A stretch of DNA of 46,735 nt from Vallitaleaceae bacterium (GTDB taxonomy: Bacteria; Bacillota; Clostridia; Lachnospirales; Vallitaleaceae): assembly GCA_029935405.1 (NCBI GenBank), contig JAOZKH010000004.1:5299-52033 (forward strand), in the 5' to 3' direction. Shown in pieces: positions 29,905-41,164 of this stretch (position 1 is its first letter; each line of letters opens with the position of its first letter). The translations under genes and the position numbers were made by a program. Below the pieces are notes generated by a model that saw only the letters and a program-made list of their open reading frames with translations, made no database searches and was not told where the DNA came from.

Positions 29905-30384
29905 ATGCCAGACAAGAAAAGAATACTTACTTACAGTGGACTTAAATCAATGGAAAAGGAATTAGAAAATTTAAAGGTTATAAAACGTAAGGAGATTGCA
30001 GAGAAGATAAAAGAAGCTAGAGCACAAGGTGATTTATCTGAAAATGCTGAGTACGATGCTGCTAAAGATGAGCAAGGTGAAATTGAAGCACGTATTGCTG
30101 AACTTGATAAGATTTTAAAAAATGCAGAAGTAATAGATGAAGATGAAGTGGATCTAAGTACTATTAGTATTGGATGTAAAGTTCTTCTCTATGATTATGA
30201 ATATGAAGAAGAAGTTGATTATGCAATTGTTGGTTCTACAGAAGCTGATACATTACATGGTAAGTTATCAGTTGAATCTCCAGTTGGAGCTAAACTTAAG
30301 GGCGCTAAACAAGGCGATGTTGTAGAAGTGCTTACACCTAGTGGTACAAAAATCAAGTTTAAAGTATTGGAAATACATAGATAA
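29905..30384 (+). CDS. greA: Transcription elongation factor GreA
   Basis: [57 protein letters not shown]. Confidence 0.95.
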   Translation: MPDKKRILTYSGLKSMEKELENLKVIKRKEIAEKIKEARAQGDLSENAEYDAAKDEQGEIEARIAELDKILKNAEVIDEDEVDLSTISIGCKVLLYDYEYEEEVDYAIVGSTEADTLHGKLSVESPVGAKLKGAKQGDVVEVLTPSGTKIKFKVLEIHR

Positions 30385-30397
30385 GGGAGTGCTAAAC

Positions 30398-31909
30398 GTG
30401 TCAAAAGATACTAATAATAAAGTGGAAAATGAAATTTTAAGCGGTCAGGAGTTAAACGAATTATTACAAATTCGTAGAGATAAATTAACTGAGTTACAAG
30501 AAAAGGGTAAAGACCCTTTCCAAATCACTAAGTATGATACAACTCATAGAAGTAAAGATATTATTGATAACTTTGAATCGTTAGAAGGTGAAGAAGTTAA
30601 AATTGCTGGACGTATTATGACTAAACGTAATATGGGTAAAGCATCATTTTGTCATATTTCAGATAGAGATGGACAAATTCAATCTTATGTACGCAAAGAT
30701 CAAATTGGTGATGAATCTTATGATGAATTCAAGCACTATGACTTAGGTGATATTGTTGGAATTACCGGTGTGATTTTCAAGACTCAAAAAGGTGAAATTT
30801 CGGTTAAAGCACGAGAAGTTATTCTTCTATCAAAGTCTTTACAGATTTTACCGGAAAAATATCACGGACTCAAAGATATGGATACAAGATATCGTCAAAG
30901 ATATCTAGATCTAATTGTTAATCCAGAAGTTAAAGATACATTTTTAAAACGATCAAAGATTATTAAAGAAATTCGTTCGTTCTTAGATGGAAGAGAGTTC
31001 CTTGAAGTTGAAACGCCAGTGTTGTTGTCAATACCAGGTGGAGCTGCGGCTAAACCATTTGATACACATCACAATGCGTTAGACTTACCAATGCACCTTA
31101 GAATTTCTCTTGAATTACCTCTTAAGAGATTAATTGTAGGTGGATTTGAAAGGGTTTATGAAATTGGTCGCGTGTTTAGAAATGAAGGCCTTTCGATTCG
31201 TCATAATCCTGAGTTTACTCTTCTTGAGTTATACCAGGCTTATACAGATTATTATGGTATGATGGAAATCACAGAAAGTTTAATTCGCTCAGTAGCACAG
31301 AATGTACTAGGTACAACTACTGTGATATATGATGACGTTGAAATTGATTTGGGTAAACCATTTGAAAAATTAACAATGGTTGATGCAATCAAAAAATATG
31401 CTGATATAGATTTTAATACAATTAAAACCGATGATGAGGCACATGCTCTTGCAAAGAAACACGATGTTCATATTGAAAAACACTATAAAAAGGGTGAAAT
31501 AATAGAAGCTTTTTTTGAAAAGTTTGCAGAAGAGAATCTGGTTCAACCTACATTTATCATGGATTATCCTGTGGAAGTTTCTCCACTTGCAAAACGTAAG
31601 CCTGAAGATCCTGCATATACTGAACGTTTTGAATTATTTATTACAAAGCGTGAATTTGCTAATGCGTTTTCGGAACTTAATGATCCAATTGATCAAAGAT
31701 CACGTTTTAAATATCAAGAAGAATTAAAGGCAGCAGGTGATGAAGAAGCTAACTCAGTTGATGATGACTTCTTAATGGCTCTAGAATATGGCATGCCACC
31801 TACAGGAGGACTTGGTATTGGTGTTGATAGATTAATTATGCTATTGACTGATTCATATTCAATTAGAGATGTATTATTATTCCCTACAATGAAGCCGAAG
31901 GCTGAGTAA
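30398..31909 (+). CDS. lysS: Lysyl-tRNA synthetase, class II (GTG start, moved from 30341)
   Basis: [72 protein letters not shown] aagggag. Confidence 0.95.
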   Translation: MSKDTNNKVENEILSGQELNELLQIRRDKLTELQEKGKDPFQITKYDTTHRSKDIIDNFESLEGEEVKIAGRIMTKRNMGKASFCHISDRDGQIQSYVRKDQIGDESYDEFKHYDLGDIVGITGVIFKTQKGEISVKAREVILLSKSLQILPEKYHGLKDMDTRYRQRYLDLIVNPEVKDTFLKRSKIIKEIRSFLDGREFLEVETPVLLSIPGGAAAKPFDTHHNALDLPMHLRISLELPLKRLIVGGFERVYEIGRVFRNEGLSIRHNPEFTLLELYQAYTDYYGMMEITESLIRSVAQNVLGTTTVIYDDVEIDLGKPFEKLTMVDAIKKYADIDFNTIKTDDEAHALAKKHDVHIEKHYKKGEIIEAFFEKFAEENLVQPTFIMDYPVEVSPLAKRKPEDPAYTERFELFITKREFANAFSELNDPIDQRSRFKYQEELKAAGDEEANSVDDDFLMALEYGMPPTGGLGIGVDRLIMLLTDSYSIRDVLLFPTMKPKAE

Positions 31910-32000
31910 AGCCTTAGTTTTACAAGATTTTACGGTTTATGCCGATAAAACTTACGACCGATATACGACAACAGTATAGGGATTAATCACAAAATAGATG

Positions 32001-32022
32001 ACGGTAGGAGAAATCCTACCGT
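32001..32022 (+). terminator. Hairpin after lysS (terminator-like)
   Basis: acggtagga-GAAA-tcctaccgt, perfect 9-bp stem with GNRA loop; weak T-tract. Confidence 0.6.
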
Positions 32023-32154
32023 TTCATTGAGTTTGAAATATTAGTATAACTGTTGAAATAAGGTTTCAAATGGTATAATATTATCGTAGCATAGTAGTAA
32101 TAGAAAAATTCTAAAGGATAATATAGACGTGTATTGAAAGAGGAGGATATTAAA

Positions 32155-32550
32155 ATGGCAGTTAGACATATGGATGTTAAATTTGAAAATGGCTTTAACG
32201 GTGTAGCAAAAGCACCTAAGGCAGAACTTAAAATTGGAGTGAATACAGGAGAGGTTCTACCTTATGATATGTTATTTGCTGCATTGGCTTCTTGCTTATA
32301 CGCCACTTTTATGGATATTGTGGAGAAAAAAAAGATAACATATGATTCTTGTACTATAGAAGTAACAGGAGAAAAAAGAGATGAAGTTCCTGCGACACTT
32401 AAATGGGTAAATGTTGGTTTTAATATTGAAAGATTGCAAGAAGGTAAAGAAAAAGGTATTACAAAATCAGCTGAGTTAGCAACAAAGTACTGTTCTATTT
32501 ATCAGACTATTGCACAAGTGGCCAAAATGAGCTTTGAAGTAAAGTTCTAG
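32155..32550 (+). CDS. OsmC family protein (start refined from 32134)
   Basis: DMLFAALASCLYATFMDIVEKKKITYDSCTIEVTGE; RBS gaggagg. Confidence 0.85.
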   Translation: MAVRHMDVKFENGFNGVAKAPKAELKIGVNTGEVLPYDMLFAALASCLYATFMDIVEKKKITYDSCTIEVTGEKRDEVPATLKWVNVGFNIERLQEGKEKGITKSAELATKYCSIYQTIAQVAKMSFEVKF

Positions 32551-32677
32551 ATGATACTTTTAGAAGTAAACTTGTTTAATTCAATTTGTCATAAAATTGT
32601 AAATTGATATTCCTTGTATAAGTGAGTTAATATGATATAATGGGTATGATATAAATCTAGAAATGGGGTGTACCCAA

Positions 32678-33067
32678 TTGATTAACGAAGATAAAATTAA
32701 ATTAATGATTAAACTTGCTTCCTACGAAGAAAACGAAGGAAAGAAAGATTTTAAGATTATGAGAAGAGCAAAATCTGATTATATTTCTATTAATAGTTTT
32801 GTTGCCTGTGTTCTTGCATCTATTGCAGTATTTATAATTTTCATAGCAGATTTTGGATCAAAGTTTATTGAAAATCTAGCTCAGTTTACAGATTATGACT
32901 TTGTCGGTGACGGTATTGAATACCTTACAATTTGGATTTTGATTATGGCAATTTATTCGTTTTTTAGTGGAAGAATGTATCGAAAAGAATATAATGAATC
33001 GGAAAAGCGAATAAAAATATATCAAAAAACTTTAAAAGATTTAGGCAAAATAAGCAAAAACAGATAA
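32678..33067 (+). CDS. Small two-TM protein of unknown function (TTG start proposed, track start 32663)
   Basis: Two hydrophobic helices; RBS ggggtg before TTG 32678. Confidence 0.6.
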   Translation: MINEDKIKLMIKLASYEENEGKKDFKIMRRAKSDYISINSFVACVLASIAVFIIFIADFGSKFIENLAQFTDYDFVGDGIEYLTIWILIMAIYSFFSGRMYRKEYNESEKRIKIYQKTLKDLGKISKNR

Positions 33068-33082
33068 CATGGAGGACTAATA

Positions 33083-34009
33083 ATGGAACGTGTGCTAGAG
33101 ATAAGAGGAATGCTTATCGGACTTTATAAAAAATTCGATAGAATTATCAATCCAATTGGTAAATTTATCATTTCATTAATAATGGTAACAAAGCTCAATA
33201 AATTTTTTGGATATTCACCTTTGTTTGCAAGTTTGATGATTAATATTGTCATGGCGGGATTGGCGGCATTTTTGCCTACGAGTTGGTTTGTATTATTACT
33301 TATGGCAGTAATAACCTTACAGTTATTTGCTGTTTCTATTGAGGCAACAGTGGTAGTTCTTCTAGTAATGTTGGTTGTTTATTTGCTTTTTGCTAGAATT
33401 CAACCAAAATATGCAATGCTTATTTTGTTAGTTCCATGGTTTTATAGTATGCATATAGTATATGTATTACCACTATTTGCAGGATTGTTCTTAGGTGTTA
33501 GCTCGATTATTCCTTTGGCTGTTGGTGTTACTGTTTATTCCTTTACAGCATATTTACCAGGATTATTAGAACTGCATGTACCAAATGCAACACTATTTGA
33601 AAGTCCTGACATACTAATTGAAATGTACAAATATTTATCATTAGCGATTTTAGCAGATCGTAATATGATGGTTATAATTGGTGCGTTTTCAGGTGTAGTA
33701 ATTGTCATGTATTTTGTGAGAAAGTTAGAAATAAATTATATTCATTATATAGCTATTGGCATTGGTGCAATAACAATGATTATTGCAGTTGTAATTGCAA
33801 ATGCTGTATTAAGTGGTACCGTTTCGGTAGGTGGAGTTTTATTAGGCTCTATCGTTGGAATGCTTTTAGTTGCGGCATTTCAGTTTGCCAAATTTAGTTT
33901 AGACTATAATCGTTCTGAAAAACTTCAGTTTGAGGATGATGAATATGTTTATTACGTACGAACAATTCCTAAAATAAAAGCTCCTACACAACAAAAAGAA
34001 CAAAAATAA
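33083..34009 (+). CDS. Multi-TM protein of unknown function upstream of cdaA
   Basis: 308 aa with several hydrophobic helices; RBS ggagg; 15-20 nt gaps to neighbours. Confidence 0.7.
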   Translation: MERVLEIRGMLIGLYKKFDRIINPIGKFIISLIMVTKLNKFFGYSPLFASLMINIVMAGLAAFLPTSWFVLLLMAVITLQLFAVSIEATVVVLLVMLVVYLLFARIQPKYAMLILLVPWFYSMHIVYVLPLFAGLFLGVSSIIPLAVGVTVYSFTAYLPGLLELHVPNATLFESPDILIEMYKYLSLAILADRNMMVIIGAFSGVVIVMYFVRKLEINYIHYIAIGIGAITMIIAVVIANAVLSGTVSVGGVLLGSIVGMLLVAAFQFAKFSLDYNRSEKLQFEDDEYVYYVRTIPKIKAPTQQKEQK

Positions 34010-34028
34010 CACTAATAGAGGTGGCGTT

Positions 34029-34910
34029 ATGACGTCAATACAAGATTTACTAAGTTGGTTTAATGACTTAGCAGTACATTTTCCAACGATTCATCTTCGA
34101 GATATAATCGAGATAGCTCTTATAGCCTTTGTCATCTATCAACTACTCTTGTGGAGTAGAAAAACTAGAGCATGGGTATTATTTAAGGGCCTTGTTGTGT
34201 TGGTCATTGTTAGTGTTGTTGCTACCTTGTTTGAACTTAATACCATATTATGGATATTTAGCAATGCTATTAATGTAGGTATTATTGCTATTATTATTGT
34301 GTTTCAACCAGAACTTAGACGTGCCCTTGAATCTTTAGGACGACGAAATTTCTTTAATAATTTTTTTATTGAAGATGGCAGAGAAAAATTTGAGGGAAGC
34401 GAAACAATTATTAAAGAAATTGTAGAAGCTGTTTATGAAATGTCTCTTGTAAAAACAGGAGCACTTATTGTTATAGAACAACATGAAAACCTTAGTGAAT
34501 ATGAAGGTACTGGAATTGAAATTGGAGCATATGTGACAAGACAAATGCTTGTAAATATTTTTGAACATAATACACCATTACATGATGGAGCTGTTATTAT
34601 TCGAAATAGTCGAATTATTGCAGCCACATGTTATCTACCTCTTTCTGATAATATGACATTAAGTAAGGAACTTGGAACTAGACACCGAGCAGGCGTTGGT
34701 ATTAGCGAAGTTTCAGATGCGGTTGTAATCATTGTATCAGAAGAAAACGGAAAAGTTTCCGTTGCCATTGGTGGTAATCTAGTAAGAGGTGTTGAATCAG
34801 AATACCTTAAAAATAAGCTGTTACACATATACTCAACAGCGGTAGACAAGCCGAGACGTTTTAAACTGTGGAGAGGAAGGCCTAAAATTGATAAAAAAGA
34901 TAACGAATAA
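34029..34910 (+). CDS. cdaA: Diadenylate cyclase CdaA
   Basis: DAC motifs TPLHDGAVIIRNSRIIAATCYLPLS and LGTRHRAGVGISEVSDAVVIIVSEE; N-terminal TMs. Confidence 0.95.
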   Translation: MTSIQDLLSWFNDLAVHFPTIHLRDIIEIALIAFVIYQLLLWSRKTRAWVLFKGLVVLVIVSVVATLFELNTILWIFSNAINVGIIAIIIVFQPELRRALESLGRRNFFNNFFIEDGREKFEGSETIIKEIVEAVYEMSLVKTGALIVIEQHENLSEYEGTGIEIGAYVTRQMLVNIFEHNTPLHDGAVIIRNSRIIAATCYLPLSDNMTLSKELGTRHRAGVGISEVSDAVVIIVSEENGKVSVAIGGNLVRGVESEYLKNKLLHIYSTAVDKPRRFKLWRGRPKIDKKDNE

Positions 34911-36156
34911 TTTTTGGTGGAAAATCTTTTCTGTTTTTCTTGCGTCATTAACATGGCTGATGATTGTTAATACGGAGGATCCACAGATTTCAAGAACCTT
35001 CTACGATGTACAGGTGGAAAAATTAAATATTGAGGCTATAGAATCAGAAAAAAAGGCTATTGAATACCGTGAAGGTGAAACGGTAAATGTTAGAATTCGT
35101 GGCAAAAGATCAATTGTAGATAATATGTCTATTTCTGATATTCAGGCGTATGCTGATCTTGAGAAAAAATCCATAACTGATGCGGTGGATATTGTGGTAG
35201 AGGTACCTGAAAATATATCTGTTGTTGAGAAAGAACCAAATATGATGATGGTTGAACTTGAGAATATTATAACTGTTCAAAAGGGAGTACAGTCTTATAT
35301 GGAAGGGGAACCAAGGGAAGGATACGTGTATCTTGATCCTATTGTAATTCCAAATAATCTTGAAATCGAAGGACCTGAATCAAAAATAGGTTTAATTAAG
35401 AGTGTCTTAGTTCCGGTTAATATTGAAGATGTCACAAGGGATGTAACATTATATGGCTCACCACAAATTATTGATGATTCTAATAACGTTATAAATGGTC
35501 TTTCTATGAGCGCGACTCAAATAAAAATTCAAGTACCTATTGAGAAGCTGAAAATTGTAGAACTTAAACTAGATATAGACGAAACTATAGCACCTGGTTA
35601 CAGACTTCTTGGATTATCATTAAGTCAGAACGCATTACAGGTTAGAGGAAAAGAAGTGACTGTTGATTACCTCGATGCTATTACTATAAGCGGACTTGAC
35701 TTGAAACCATTAGTTCAAGATACTATATTAAATGTTAATGTAAGTACGATTTTACCTAACGGAATTAATGTTTATGAAGATGTTATAGCAATTCAGGTTT
35801 ATGTAGACATTGAACCGATTGTAGAGAAGACAATTAATATTAGTAACGGTGATATCAATGTAAGACATTTAGCTGAGGATCTTCAATTCAGTTACGTTGA
35901 TGAGGAAAGTTATTCTATTACCTATAGAGGAATTGAAGATGACTTAAGCAAAGTTGATATTGAGAGTGTTTCACCTAGTATTTCACTTCGTGGAATTGAA
36001 GAAGGTATTCAAGAAATTGAATTATATTACTTCGTTCCATTAGGAGTTGAAGTAATATCTGAAAAACCTACAGTGACGGTTGAACTTACAAAAGTTGTTG
36101 ACGAAATAGATGAAGATACTGAAGAGGTAGAGGTAGAAACAGATACTGAGAATTAA
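34888..36156 (+). CDS. cdaR: YbbR-domain protein CdaR
   Basis: N-terminal TM NFWWKIFSVFLASLTWLMIVNTEDP; repeated YbbR-like units; overlaps cdaA. Confidence 0.9.
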   Translation: MIKKITNNFWWKIFSVFLASLTWLMIVNTEDPQISRTFYDVQVEKLNIEAIESEKKAIEYREGETVNVRIRGKRSIVDNMSISDIQAYADLEKKSITDAVDIVVEVPENISVVEKEPNMMMVELENIITVQKGVQSYMEGEPREGYVYLDPIVIPNNLEIEGPESKIGLIKSVLVPVNIEDVTRDVTLYGSPQIIDDSNNVINGLSMSATQIKIQVPIEKLKIVELKLDIDETIAPGYRLLGLSLSQNALQVRGKEVTVDYLDAITISGLDLKPLVQDTILNVNVSTILPNGINVYEDVIAIQVYVDIEPIVEKTINISNGDINVRHLAEDLQFSYVDEESYSITYRGIEDDLSKVDIESVSPSISLRGIEEGIQEIELYYFVPLGVEVISEKPTVTVELTKVVDEIDEDTEEVEVETDTEN

Positions 36157-36187
36157 TTTATAAAACTATAATAATAATTATATAAAC

Positions 36188-36249
36188 AAGCCATGCTTTC
36201 ATACCAATTTAACATGTGGTATATACCAATGAAAGTATTGGCTTTTTTT
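36188..36249 (+). terminator. Intrinsic terminator between cdaR and glmM
   Basis: aagccatgctttcat...atgaaagtattggcttttttt. Confidence 0.75.
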
Positions 36250-36366
36250 CTATAAATAAAATATTGAAGTTCTATTTGAAAGTGATACAATAGAACAAAG
36301 AGACTACGGTGAAAACATCAGGTATAAGGTTACCAAAACCTTAATAATGAATAAGGAGTATCTAAG

Positions 36367-37716
36367 ATGGGGAATTTGTTTGGAACAGATGGAGTTAGGG
36401 GTATTGCAAACAGTGAATTAACAGTGGATTTAGCATATAAGCTTGGACAAGCAGGAGCATATGTTTTAACAAAAGAGAAGGCACACAAACCAACAATATT
36501 GATTGGAAGAGATACTAGACTTAGTGGAGAAATGTTAACTGCAGCTCTCGTTGCAGGAATATGTTCAGTTGGTGCAAATGCAATAAGTATTGGTATTGTA
36601 CCAACACCTGCAGTTGCCCACTTGACTCGTGAATATGAAGCTGACGCAGGCGTTGTCATAAGTGCATCTCACAATCCGGTAGAGTATAACGGAATTAAGT
36701 TTTTTAATAACAAGGGTTACAAGTTGTCTGATAAACTAGAAGAAGAAATAGAAGCATTAATTGAAGACGATTGTAAATCCATTGAAACACCAACAGGAAT
36801 AAATATTGGAAGAGTTCAATATAGAACTGAAAGTATTTATGATTATATTCGTTTTGCAAAAAAACGCATTAATCATAGATTTGAAGGAATTAAAGTCGTA
36901 ATTGATTGTGCAAATGGAGCTTCTTATGTATCAGCACCAGAAGCTTTGAGACAATTAGGAGCAGAAGTTGTCATTATTCATAATGAACCAGATGGAACTA
37001 ATATTAATAAAGCTTGTGGATCAACTCACATGGATGATTTAAAGGCATATGTTATACAAGTTGGAGCAGATATTGGTTTTGCATATGATGGAGATGCAGA
37101 CAGATGTTTAGCAGTTGATGAACATGGTCAAATGGTAGATGGGGATCAGCTTATGGCAATCTGTGGTAATTACATGAAAAACCAAGGAACGCTTAACCAA
37201 GATACTATTGTTGGTACAGTTATGAGCAACCTAGGTTTCACTCTAATGGGTAAGGAGCAAGGCATAAATATTGTTCAGACAAAAGTTGGAGATAGATATG
37301 TACTTGAAAATATGCTTGAAAATAATTACAATATTGGAGGAGAACAGTCAGGACATATTATTTTCTTAGATGAAAATACAACAGGTGATGGTCTCTTGAC
37401 TTCGTTACACGTTCTAGAAGTAATGAAAGCAACAGGTAATAAGTTGTCTGAACTTGCTTCTATTATGAATGTTTTACCACAAGTGTTAGTAAATGCAAAA
37501 GTTAGCACATCCAAAAAATACGAATATTTAAATGATGCATTAATTGCAAAGGAAGTTAAAGAATTAGAAGATAAATTTGCAGGAAATGGCCGTGTACTTA
37601 TTAGACCCTCAGGTACAGAACCATTAGTAAGAGTCATGATAGAAGGTAGCAATAAAGCAGAATTAGCAAGAGAAGCGACAAGGTTAGCAGGAATAATTGA
37701 AGAAAGATTAGCATAG
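36367..37716 (+). CDS. glmM: Phosphoglucosamine mutase
   Basis: [58 protein letters not shown]. Confidence 0.97.
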   Translation: MGNLFGTDGVRGIANSELTVDLAYKLGQAGAYVLTKEKAHKPTILIGRDTRLSGEMLTAALVAGICSVGANAISIGIVPTPAVAHLTREYEADAGVVISASHNPVEYNGIKFFNNKGYKLSDKLEEEIEALIEDDCKSIETPTGINIGRVQYRTESIYDYIRFAKKRINHRFEGIKVVIDCANGASYVSAPEALRQLGAEVVIIHNEPDGTNINKACGSTHMDDLKAYVIQVGADIGFAYDGDADRCLAVDEHGQMVDGDQLMAICGNYMKNQGTLNQDTIVGTVMSNLGFTLMGKEQGINIVQTKVGDRYVLENMLENNYNIGGEQSGHIIFLDENTTGDGLLTSLHVLEVMKATGNKLSELASIMNVLPQVLVNAKVSTSKKYEYLNDALIAKEVKELEDKFAGNGRVLIRPSGTEPLVRVMIEGSNKAELAREATRLAGIIEERLA

Positions 37717-37730
37717 AAGGGGAGATAAAC

Positions 37731-39563
37731 ATGTGTGGTATCGTTGGATATATTGGAGACAGAGAAGCAACTCCTATATTAGTTGAAGGATTAAAAACAT
37801 TAGAATATAGAGGTTATGATTCAGCAGGAGTAGCAATATATAATGACAAGATTGATTTGGTAAAAACAAAAGGACGCCTTAAAGATTTAGTAAAAACGCT
37901 AGGTGATTCAAATATGAAAGGTACAATGGGCATAGGTCATACAAGATGGGCAACACACGGAGAACCTTCTTATTTAAATGCGCATCCACATATGAATTCA
38001 GATGTAGATATAGCACTTGTTCATAATGGTATTATAGAAAACTACATTGAACTTCGTGAAGAATTAATTGAAAAAGGATATAAATTTGTATCTGAAACTG
38101 ATACGGAAACAATTGTACATCTTATAACTGAAAGTGAAAAAACAACAGATACTTTTCTTGATGCGATTTTAGCTGCAGCAAGTAGAATTGATGGTTCTTA
38201 TGCTTTAGGTGTAATTTCACATAAAAACCCTGATGAAATTATTGCGGTTCGTAAAGAAAGTCCATTAGTTATAGGAATTGGAGAAGGTGAAAATTTTATA
38301 GCCTCTGATATTCCGGCACTTTTAAAACATACAAGAAATGTATATTTTCTTGAAGATAACGAAATTGCTATACTAAGAAAAGAATCTGTAAAACTTCTTG
38401 ATATGGATAAAAATGAAGTTAAGAAAGAAATATTTAGAGTTACATGGGATATGGATGCGGCTGAAAAAGCAGGATTTAATCATTTTATGTTAAAAGAAAT
38501 TCACGAACAACCAAGAGTTATGCGTGATGTACTTGCTCAAAGAATTGATGAAACTTCAACAGAAATCAAACTAGATCAACTAAAAATTGATAAAGAACTT
38601 TTAAAAAGAGTTAATAAAGTATACCTTGTAGCATGTGGAACAGCTTCATATGCCGCTGAAGTTGGTAAAGAATTGCTTCAAAAAGTCGCGAGAATTCCTG
38701 CGGTTATGGAAACAGCCTCAGAATTTCGGTATAAAGACCCAATTATTGATGAAAACACATTAATGATTGTAGTTTCTCAATCGGGAGAAACAGCTGACAC
38801 GCTAGCAGCCCTTAGAATGGCTAAGAAAAGCGGAGCTTACGTAATAGCAGCGGTTAATGTTGTAGGCTCCACAATGGCTAGAGAAGCGGATGATGTGCTA
38901 TATTTATGTGCTGGACCTGAAATAGCTGTGGCTTCAACAAAAGCCTATTCGGCACAACTTGTAGCAATGTATTTAATAAGTATTAAAATTGGTCGATTAT
39001 TAGGCAAAATAAATGATACTGAATTTATTGAATTAAGAGACGCATTATTAAAACTACCAACACAAATTGAAAAGATTTTGGCAAGAGAAGAAGAAATAAA
39101 AATGCTTGCATATAAACACTTAGATATGAAAAACATTTTCTATATCGGACGTGGTTTAGACTATGCTGCTTCACTTGAAGGTGCTCTAAAAATCAAAGAA
39201 ATTGCATATCTTCATGCAGAAAGTTATCCTGCAGGAGAACTTAAGCACGGCCCCATTGCATTAATTGAAAACGGATCAGTTCTTATGGGCATATTAGGAC
39301 AAGAATATCTAATGGAAAAAACAATAAGTAATATTAAAGAAGTCAAAGCTCGTGGAGCAGAAGTTATAGCAATAGCACTTGAAGGCAATGAAAAAGTCAA
39401 AAAAATTGCAGATGATGTTATCTACGTTCCAGCTACACATTGGATGCTAACAACTTTATTAGTCAATATTCCTCAACAGCTATTTGCATACTATATTGCA
39501 TGTGGTTTAGGACATGATGTGGATAAACCGAGAAATTTAGCTAAAAGCGTTACAGTAGAATAG
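37731..39563 (+). CDS. glmS: Glutamine--fructose-6-phosphate aminotransferase
   Basis: MCGIVGYIGDREATPILVEGLKTLEYRGYDSAG; C-terminal HDVDKPRNLAKSVTVE. Confidence 0.97.
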   Translation: MCGIVGYIGDREATPILVEGLKTLEYRGYDSAGVAIYNDKIDLVKTKGRLKDLVKTLGDSNMKGTMGIGHTRWATHGEPSYLNAHPHMNSDVDIALVHNGIIENYIELREELIEKGYKFVSETDTETIVHLITESEKTTDTFLDAILAAASRIDGSYALGVISHKNPDEIIAVRKESPLVIGIGEGENFIASDIPALLKHTRNVYFLEDNEIAILRKESVKLLDMDKNEVKKEIFRVTWDMDAAEKAGFNHFMLKEIHEQPRVMRDVLAQRIDETSTEIKLDQLKIDKELLKRVNKVYLVACGTASYAAEVGKELLQKVARIPAVMETASEFRYKDPIIDENTLMIVVSQSGETADTLAALRMAKKSGAYVIAAVNVVGSTMAREADDVLYLCAGPEIAVASTKAYSAQLVAMYLISIKIGRLLGKINDTEFIELRDALLKLPTQIEKILAREEEIKMLAYKHLDMKNIFYIGRGLDYAASLEGALKIKEIAYLHAESYPAGELKHGPIALIENGSVLMGILGQEYLMEKTISNIKEVKARGAEVIAIALEGNEKVKKIADDVIYVPATHWMLTTLLVNIPQQLFAYYIACGLGHDVDKPRNLAKSVTVE

Positions 39564-39574
39564 TACTCCCACAA

Positions 39575-39617
39575 TAAAAACAATGTGTTGGCTGTAAGTG
39601 GTCAACACATTGTTTTT
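39575..39617. terminator. Bidirectional terminator
   Basis: aaaaacaatgtgttg...caacacattgttttt. Confidence 0.85.
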
Positions 39618-40022
39618 AACGAATATTGAGATGTCGATACTCTAAAGGGTTTAATGTTGTATAACGTTTAAACATTTTGGAGAAGTTTGAAGAATTGCAT
39701 AGATGTAATTTAGTTGAAATTTCATTAATAGTTAGATTTTCTGTTCCATGTTTATAAATGGTGAGAATAATATTAGAAACAGGATATGAGTATTGAAAAG
39801 TTTTAGATTGACTTATAAGATGAATATAATCATTTACTAATTGAAATTCATAATCGATTAATTTATTTCTATCTGTTTCATTATCAATATAATTTATTTG
39901 AGAATTTCGAAGATCAAATTGGAGAATCCAATATTCTTGACAAATAAGGGGAGATTGGTATAATTATTTGAGGACGAATTTTCTATTGTTGCATCAAAAC
40001 GTAATGATAAATAACTAACCAT
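39616..40022 (-). pseudogene. AraC-family transcriptional regulator remnant (frameshifted, N-terminus degraded)
   Basis: Minus-strand open frame 39616-39963: ...TIYKHGTENLTINEISTKLHLCNSSNFSKMFKRYTTLNPLEYRHLNIR*; no ATG/GTG/TTG start upstream; ATG at 40022 opens a different frame (MVSYLSLRFDATIENSSSNNYTNLPLFVKN). Confidence 0.75.
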
Positions 40023-40049
40023 CAATTAACAGATTCATAAGGAGATAAT

Positions 40050-40988
40050 ATGTTTAAAGTATATGTAGATGGACAACATGGTACTACAGGATTACTGGTT
40101 AATGAACGATTGGAAAATCACTCGCAGGTACAAATTCTCACAATTCCATATAATAAAAGGCATGATAAAGATTTAAGAATTCAATTACTTAATGAAGCTG
40201 AGATTGTATTCTTGTGTTTACCAGATGATGCGGCTAAAGAAGCGGTAGGATTAATAACAAATCCTAATACTAAGATAATAGATGCATCAACAGCGCATAG
40301 AACCAATAGTATATGGACTTATGGATTTTCAGAACTTAGTTATGAACATAAAATGGCAGTTAAACATGCAAAGAGATTATCAAATCCTGGATGCCATGCA
40401 ACAGCAGCTATTGCTGCGTTATATCCGCTAATTGAAGAAGGTATCATTAATTCGGAACTTCAACTAAGCTTGTTTTCAATAACCGGGTACTCAGGTGGTG
40501 GAAAGAAGATGATACATACATATGAACATACCGACAGTATTGATTATAAAGCTCCAAGGCAGTATGCTCTATCACTTAATCATAAACATGTTCCTGAAAT
40601 CATGAAACAAAGTGGATTAACTAAAAAACCATTATTTATGCCAGTTGTAGCAGACTTTGCTAGAGGACTTACCGTATCAATCCCATTTGCAATAGAACAA
40701 ATGGATATTAAGATGACAAAAGAAGAAATTGCTAAGTTTTATAAAAATTATTATAAAGAATCACATTATATTAGAGTACACAAAGCTGATTGTATAGAAT
40801 CTCTTGTTGATAATTGTACTAATATTCAAGGAAACAACAACACTAATTATTTGGATATTTATGTTTATGGTAATGATGAACAAATCCAGATAATATCAAA
40901 GATTGATAATTTAGGCAAAGGTGCATCAGGTGCAGCAATACAGAATATGAATATAATGTTGGGGATCGATGAAACTATAGGATTATAA
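40050..40988 (+). CDS. argC: N-acetyl-gamma-glutamyl-phosphate reductase, type 2
   Basis: VYVDGQHGTTGLLVNERL; FLCLPDDAAKEAV; SNPGCHATAAIAAL; SITGYSGGGKKM. Confidence 0.9.
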   Translation: MFKVYVDGQHGTTGLLVNERLENHSQVQILTIPYNKRHDKDLRIQLLNEAEIVFLCLPDDAAKEAVGLITNPNTKIIDASTAHRTNSIWTYGFSELSYEHKMAVKHAKRLSNPGCHATAAIAALYPLIEEGIINSELQLSLFSITGYSGGGKKMIHTYEHTDSIDYKAPRQYALSLNHKHVPEIMKQSGLTKKPLFMPVVADFARGLTVSIPFAIEQMDIKMTKEEIAKFYKNYYKESHYIRVHKADCIESLVDNCTNIQGNNNTNYLDIYVYGNDEQIQIISKIDNLGKGASGAAIQNMNIMLGIDETIGL

Positions 40989-41164
40989 TTGAGAATAGGA
41001 TTACAATTAAGGCTAAAAAATTCATTAATCTAATTAGGTTGTTTTTTTAATGAATCTTTAATCTTATTAACATATCTATCTAACTTATACACACTATACT
41101 AATAGTATCAGCATTTGGTTTTGAGATTACAAAATAAATCAAAAAGAATATAAGCGAGGTAAAA

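Noticed and set aside
34335-34954. Three minus-strand ORFs opposite cdaA
   Set aside because: Antisense to a strongly conserved gene; no independent evidence.
36250-36366. glmS ribozyme upstream of glmM
   Set aside because: Leader too short and no recognisable core.
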